Positions 18,683-22,843 of a stretch of 22,843 nt of DNA are shown here, piece by piece (within the stretch, counting starts at the first letter, position 1; the number at the start of each line of letters is the position of its first letter). The notes under the pieces are model-generated. The model did not search any database, had not been told where the DNA came from, and saw only the letters and a program-made list of their open reading frames with translations. Position numbers and translations under genes: made by a program. Source of the stretch: Saccoglossus kowalevskii (taxonomy: Eukaryota; Hemichordata; Enteropneusta; Harrimaniidae); the NCBI RefSeq assembly GCF_000003605.2, contig NW_003105607.1:295880-318722 (forward strand), written 5' to 3'.

Positions 18683-18719
18683 AAAGTGTCGACATGCGCG
18701 TACTGCATGTCGATACTTT
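18683..18719. repeat. 15-bp hairpin with a single wobble
   Basis: AAAGTGTCGACATGC (18683-18697) pairs with GCATGTCGATACTTT (18705-18719) around a 7-base loop, GCGTACT. The only mismatch would be a G-U pair in RNA read from the + strand. No known RNA class is recognised. Confidence 0.8.
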
Positions 18720-18958
18720 GTAATTAGTATGTTCATATCGCCATTTTAAGGCGATTTACTAAACGTTATGAATTCATTCACTCATTTATTTGCATAGGTC
18801 TGGATCAAGTCAAATAATTTATTAAATATGATATTGTGGCTGTTATCATTGTCGTCAGTTCTTGGCTTGCATGTATCAGGGGGAAAATCTTCTCCTCTGA
18901 GGTTCTTCACACGTGTCAGGTGTCGCATACGACTTGTTTACCACTTCCGTGTGACTGA

Positions 18959-19110
18959 GAATGTTCTAAAACCGTACTGTGTCTGGGTGGAATGAACACT
19001 GTAGGAGGCAATAGAAGGTAATGGAACATTCTAGAAATTTGTAGTAAGTTCCAGACTCATTATGTATGCTGATGTAATGGTCTATTTATAGACAGTGTGG
19101 GTATATATAG
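18959..19110 (+). promoter_or_regulatory. Candidate promoter: heat-shock elements plus TATA box
   Basis: GAAcaTTCtaGAA at 19024-19036 is a perfect three-unit heat-shock element. GAAtgTTCtaAAA at 18959-18971 is a near-perfect second one, and TTCcaGA at 19049-19055 is partial. TATATATAG lies at 19102-19110, with an additional CTATTTATAG at 19082-19091. Transcription would start near 19130. Downstream there is no recognised gene: a 78-codon ORF (19221-19457) has no family features and runs into an inverted-repeat arm. It may be the promoter of a transposable element, for example a degraded LTR, though I could not define LTR ends. Confidence 0.45.
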
Positions 19111-19388
19111 GGGGGTTGTTCAGCACTGAGATCAGATCGGAGATCTCGTTGAATTGTATTGGAGTTTAAGTATCTAGTTATTGGAGTAGTGGAGCTTTAC
19201 CGCGTTATTGTACTTGATGTTTGCAGAGTATAATAATACCAGTACCAGTTGAAACCTCATCTGTTGGCTCCGTGTTCGTATTTTATCATCGCCGCCAGGG
19301 AAGTCTTTTTGTTACTGTTGCCATTTTGGTATTTGAACCATCACATCTGTACCATACCAATTACGGTAATATTACGTTGCGTGTGAAA

Positions 19389-19982
19389 TCAGGGGGGAAT
19401 CTCGTCTCGTCTCTCTATCGCGTCCCCTTGAGGTACGGGATCGGGAAAGTCACTTAAGCTTTTACAGTCAAATAGAGGCACGCAACGAAATACGTTTCAA
19501 TTCTCGTCTTAGTCGGTCAGTCGAGCACTCTATAAGACACAGCGCCCTGGGGAAAAGTCCCCAAGACTATCGCAAGGCTGACCAAGACTGCCCTTAGACT
19601 GCGTCTGTCCTGGTGTACTCACCAAGACCAACTAAAACAACTTTATTCATTTTCAAAACCTTAACCAATTACAAAGCAGTTAAAAGACTCTAGGACGTAA
19701 CCTTCAATCATACAGCCAATCACACTAAGTACTGGACACGTCATATCTTTTGATTAATCGTTCACGATATAACTAACTGTGAATACCAAATGTCAGAAAT
19801 AGTAGTCCGAATAGCGACGGTTATATCATAATTAGTTCCAAATCACTGAACCAAGTTCCGTCCAGGACCTCGCATGGGCCTAAACGATGACAGATATAAC
19901 ACAGCCATTCGCTAGTACTAGTAATCAGCTAATAAAGTCGATCAACAGATACGTGCAAACAATTTCATCATACATGCATGAC
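19389..19982 (+). repeat. Long inverted repeat, left arm
   Basis: It aligns in reverse complement to 20430-21050, starting at TCAGGGGGGAA. Shared blocks are GGGATCGGGAAAGTCACTTA, CACTCTATAAGACACAGCGC, CCAATCACACTAAGTACTG and TTAGTTCCAAATCACTGA. Divergence is by point changes and a few indels; the right arm has about 36 extra bases near 20800-20840. The arm contains several AAGACT/ACCAAGAC short repeats. An ORF at 19887-20105 is not conserved with the other arm. Confidence 0.92.
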
Positions 19983-20124
19983 GGTGATATCCCCGGTCAT
20001 TCAAATCGCAAGTGTGCCATACAATTTCTTGTAAAAAATATAATTTATATTAATTCATACGTATATGCGGCACGGCAATTTGTGGCGTTTATGGCTGTTC
20101 GTTAAATTATGATGATAACTTTTG

Positions 20125-20428
20125 GTTATGATTTATCAAACTTTTAATTCAAATGACATACTACTAGTACGTATTTTGAATTCAAAAGTTAAAGTGCATA
20201 CTTTTAACTTTTAAATCAAAGGTCATAATCACTGGTACGCACTTTTAAATCAAAGATAATATCACTGGTACTCATTTTTAAATCAAAAGTGCTGTTAACG
20301 GCATTTACTTTTTAATCAAAAGTCATATCACTGGCACAAACTTTTAAGTCAAAGGTCATATTACTGCTACGCACTTTTAAATCAAAGGTCATATCACTGG
20401 TACATACTTTTAAATCAAAGGTCATACT
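20125..20428 (+). repeat. 33-bp minisatellite, inner block
   Basis: Diverged copies of ACTTTTAAATCAAAGGTCAT followed by ATCACTGGTACGC lie between the two inverted arms, in the same orientation as the larger array at 21110-21800. The first units are the most decayed. The right arm begins directly after the last unit. Confidence 0.9.
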
Positions 20429-20429
20429 G

Positions 20430-21050
20430 TCATGAATTTGTTTACGCGTATCTGTTGACCGACTTAATTAGTTGATTATTAGCGAATTGCTGTGTTATGT
20501 TTGTCATCGTTTAGGCCTATTTGAAGTTTTGGACGGAACTTGGCTCAGTGATTTGGAACTAATTACGAGATAAACCGCCGCTATTTAGACTACTCATTCT
20601 GACAGTTGGTATCCGTAGTTATTAATGTAGTGAACGATTAATCAAACCATATGACGTATTCAGTACTTAGTGTGATTGGCTTTATGATTGGAGGTTACGC
20701 CCTAGAGTCTTTTTATTGTATTGTAATTGGTTAGAGTTTTGAAAATGAATACAGAGAGTTTGAGTTGGTCTTGGGGAGCACAGCACGATAGACGCAGTCG
20801 AGGGCAGTCCTGGAGAGCCTGGGGGCGAGTGTTGACGTAGTCTAAGAGAGTCTTGGGTCAGCCTTGCGATAGTCTTGGGAATTTTTCCCCAGGGCGCTGT
20901 GTCTTATAGAGTGCTCGATTGACCGACTAAGACGAGAGCTGAAACGTATTTCGTTGTGTGTGTCTTATTTAACTGTAAAGCTTAAGTGACTTTCCCGATC
21001 CCGCACCTCAAGGGGACGAGATATAGAGACGAGACGAGTTTCCCCCCTGA
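20430..21050 (-). repeat. Long inverted repeat, right arm
   Basis: Reverse complement of 19389-19982. It is flanked on both sides by the same 33-bp minisatellite, which suggests insertion into an array or co-amplification with it. Its outer end, TTCCCCCCTGA, recurs about 35 bases further out (about 21082-21092), so the terminus is doubled. Confidence 0.92.
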
Positions 21051-21109
21051 CAAGTGTGGAGAACCCAGAGAGAGAACGATATTCCCCCCTGATAATACCA
21101 CTAGTACGC

Positions 21110-21800
21110 ACTTTTAAATCAAAGGTCATATTACTGCTATGCAATTTTAAATCAAAGGGCATATCACTGGTACACACTTTTAATTCAAAGGTCATATCAC
21201 TGGTACGCACTCTTCAATCAAATGTCATATCACTGTACACACGTACACTTTTAAAATCAGAGGTCATATTACTGGTACGCACTTTTAAATCAAAGGTCAT
21301 ATCACTGGTACACACTTTTAAATCAAAGGTCATATCACTGGTACGCACTTTTAAATCAAATGTCATATCACTGGTACACATGCACACTTTTAAATCAAAG
21401 GTCATATTACTGGTACGCACTTTTAAATCAAAGGTCATATCACTGGTACGCACTTTTAAATCAAAGGTCATATCACTGGTACGCACTTTTAAATCAAATG
21501 TCATATCACTGGTACACACGCACACTTTTAAATCAAAGGTCATATTACTGGTACGCACTTTAAATCAAAGTTCATATCACTGGTATGCACTTTTAAATCA
21601 AAGGTCATATCACTGGTACACTTTTAAATCAAAGGTCATATTACTGGTACGCACTTTTAAATCAAAGGTCATATCACTGGTAAACACTTTTAAATCAAAG
21701 GTCATATCACTGTTACGCACTTTTAAATCAAAGGTCATATATAACTACACTTGTAGTACACACTTTTAAATCAAAGGCCATATCACTGGTATGTACTTTT
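21110..21800 (+). repeat. 33-bp minisatellite, main array (about 20 units)
   Basis: The unit is ACTTTTAAATCAAAGGTCAT followed by ATCACTGGTACGC. The first 16 units fall into groups of four, starting at 21110, 21247, 21386 and 21524. The first unit of each group reads ATTACTG instead of ATCACTG. In the first three groups the fourth unit reads CAAATGTC and has a lengthened linker. Fifteen units keep ATCAAAG exactly. Because 33 is a multiple of three, long ORFs open on both strands, but they are only an 11-residue repeat. The array is cut at its 3' end by the element at 21803-22715. Confidence 0.95.
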
Positions 21801-21802
21801 AA

Positions 21803-22715
21803 GGTAGAGATGCAGTTTGCCTGACAGGTATTTTAATTAGTTAATTAGGAAACCAAGATGACCTCCCTTGTCCACAAAACTATATATTTACGGAAAGCTT
21901 ATTGTACGAAATTTAAAGTTTTGTTAGTATTTTATTTTTATGGACACTGTAGTTTGAAATATGCACAAAAATGCTTTTTTGGTCAAAAGTGATTTAAAAA
22001 AAATAGCTTCTAAACCATGCTTCTGTTTCCTGTCAAAATTGGTTTATGGGTACATCTGTTTACTATGAAGAAAGCGCCGTCTTGAAAACTGTCTACCAGT
22101 TGTCAATTTTGTAGGGCAGCAGCTCAAATTTCACTACTTCAAGTGTATGCATAAATTAACACCCAGGCTAGTTGTCTGTACGATTGCTGTAACACTCTTC
22201 AACTAAAAACAATGCCTCGACGGCGTTTTGAAGATAAACACATTGTCAATCATTTGAGAAAATTTCAAAACAAAAGGTCAAAGCGTCTCGGAGCTATATT
22301 TTTTAAGTTCTGGAAGGTGCACTAAAAAGAAGCTGAGATAATTGATAATTTGCATAACAATTCACTCAGTAAGAAGTTTGCTAATGCTCATAATTATAAT
22401 GGATGTTACAGTTTCAAATTTAAATGTATTATCGTTTTGTAAAAAGTTAAATACAGTGCATAATATGGAGATCCCGACATTTCTTTTTTTCATCATGTTT
22501 TTTTTTATTATTTATGTACAGCCTTGCTAAATCTTGCTAAGCATTCAAAAGAGATAATTTTCCACCTGTTATCTATATTTTAAAATCGTTTTTTGAGTAT
22601 GTTCCACTATTCACAATTCTACAAAATTGTAACAGTCTATAGCCAAGACTTTTTGGATAATAAAAGCAAAAAAAAAAAATTCACTCCCAAGTGCCCTAGA
22701 ACCTGCATCTCTACC
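21803..22715. mobile_element. TTAA-inserted non-autonomous element with 13-bp ends (913 bp)
   Basis: The perfect 13-bp terminal inverted repeats are GGTAGAGATGCAG (21803-21815) and CTGCATCTCTACC (22703-22715). Both are directly flanked by TTAA (21799-21802 and 22716-22719). Removing the element and one TTAA restores a minisatellite unit (ACTTTTAA + ATCAAA), so the target duplication is certain. It has no transposase: the longest ORF is 62 codons and AT-rich. TTAA duplication is typical of piggyBac-type transposition. The ends differ from those of the elements at 3777 and 12691, so it is a separate family. Confidence 0.93.
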
Positions 22716-22843
22716 TTAAATCAAAAGTTATGTTAACGGCATGTACTTTTTAATAAAGGGTCATATTACTGGTACGTACTTTTAATTCAAATGTCGTATT
22801 ACTGTACTTAATGTTAATTCAAATGTCGTATTACTGTACGTCA
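22716..22843 (+). repeat. 33-bp minisatellite, outer block (runs off the window)
   Basis: The array resumes after the inserted element (ATCAAAAGTTATG, then AATAAAGGGTCATATTACTG, then TTCAAATGTCGTATTACTG twice). Its units are more diverged than in the main array. It continues past the window end. Confidence 0.9.

Noticed and set aside
21214-21558. 114-codon minus-strand repeat ORF (RTSDMTFDLKV repeats)
   Set aside because: Same minisatellite on the other strand.
21056-21769. 237-codon plus-strand ORF made of 11-residue repeats (TFKSKVISLVR)
   Set aside because: It is the 33-bp minisatellite read in frame; the opposite strand is open too, and the frame shifts with linker changes. No sign of selection on protein.
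20125-21800. CRISPR-like array
   Set aside because: Units are contiguous tandem repeats without unique spacers, in a eukaryotic context.
1-22843. tRNA, rRNA or known small RNA genes
   Set aside because: I saw no cloverleaf with A/B boxes and no rRNA core sequence; a covariance-model scan would be the decisive test.

Overview
The window looks like nuclear DNA of a eukaryote, most likely a marine invertebrate animal (inference). It is AT-rich, its one clear gene is cut into five coding exons with GT..AG introns, and most of the rest is tandem repeats and short non-autonomous transposons. I see no operons, ribosome-binding sites, tRNA or rRNA genes or CRISPR arrays. I cannot name the phylum or species from the sequence alone.

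The gene lies on the + strand between about 9.0 and 15.4 kb. Its exons (9009-9171, 11874-12011, 12235-12441, 14571-14837, 15193-15398) join without a frame break into a 326-residue protein. It is recognisable along its whole length as an EgtD-type SAM-dependent amino-acid N-alpha-methyltransferase, the family that makes hercynine (trimethylhistidine) for ergothioneine. All four introns are phase 1. The fold and SAM motifs are well kept, but the loop that holds the substrate side chain in bacterial EgtD is rearranged and lengthened, so histidine should not be assumed to be the substrate. No sulfoxide synthase partner (EgtB/OvoA type) is in the window. A poly(A) signal follows the stop codon by about 40 bases.

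Layout: 1-4.5 kb has no convincing gene and holds two copies of a dispersed repeat, one split by a TTAA-site palindromic element (3777-4340). At 4.68-5.10 kb are four copies of a 104-bp tandem repeat, followed by an unplaced 85-codon ORF. At 6.05-6.49 kb is a degenerate array built on palindromic ATTCGAAT and GTACGTAC cores. At 7.9-8.5 kb is a 270-bp direct duplication upstream of the gene. Intron 3 carries a second, 857-bp copy of the same palindromic TTAA element and a 158-codon Cys/His-rich ORF. From 15.4 to 18.9 kb are small palindromic elements and hairpins. From 18.9 kb to the end is a repeat complex: a possible heat-shock-type promoter, two 0.6-kb inverted arms, a 33-bp minisatellite with a four-unit higher-order period, and a second type of TTAA-inserted element (21803-22715) whose empty target can be read directly.

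The exon calls rest on reading-frame continuity, splice signals and motif recognition. No database search was possible.
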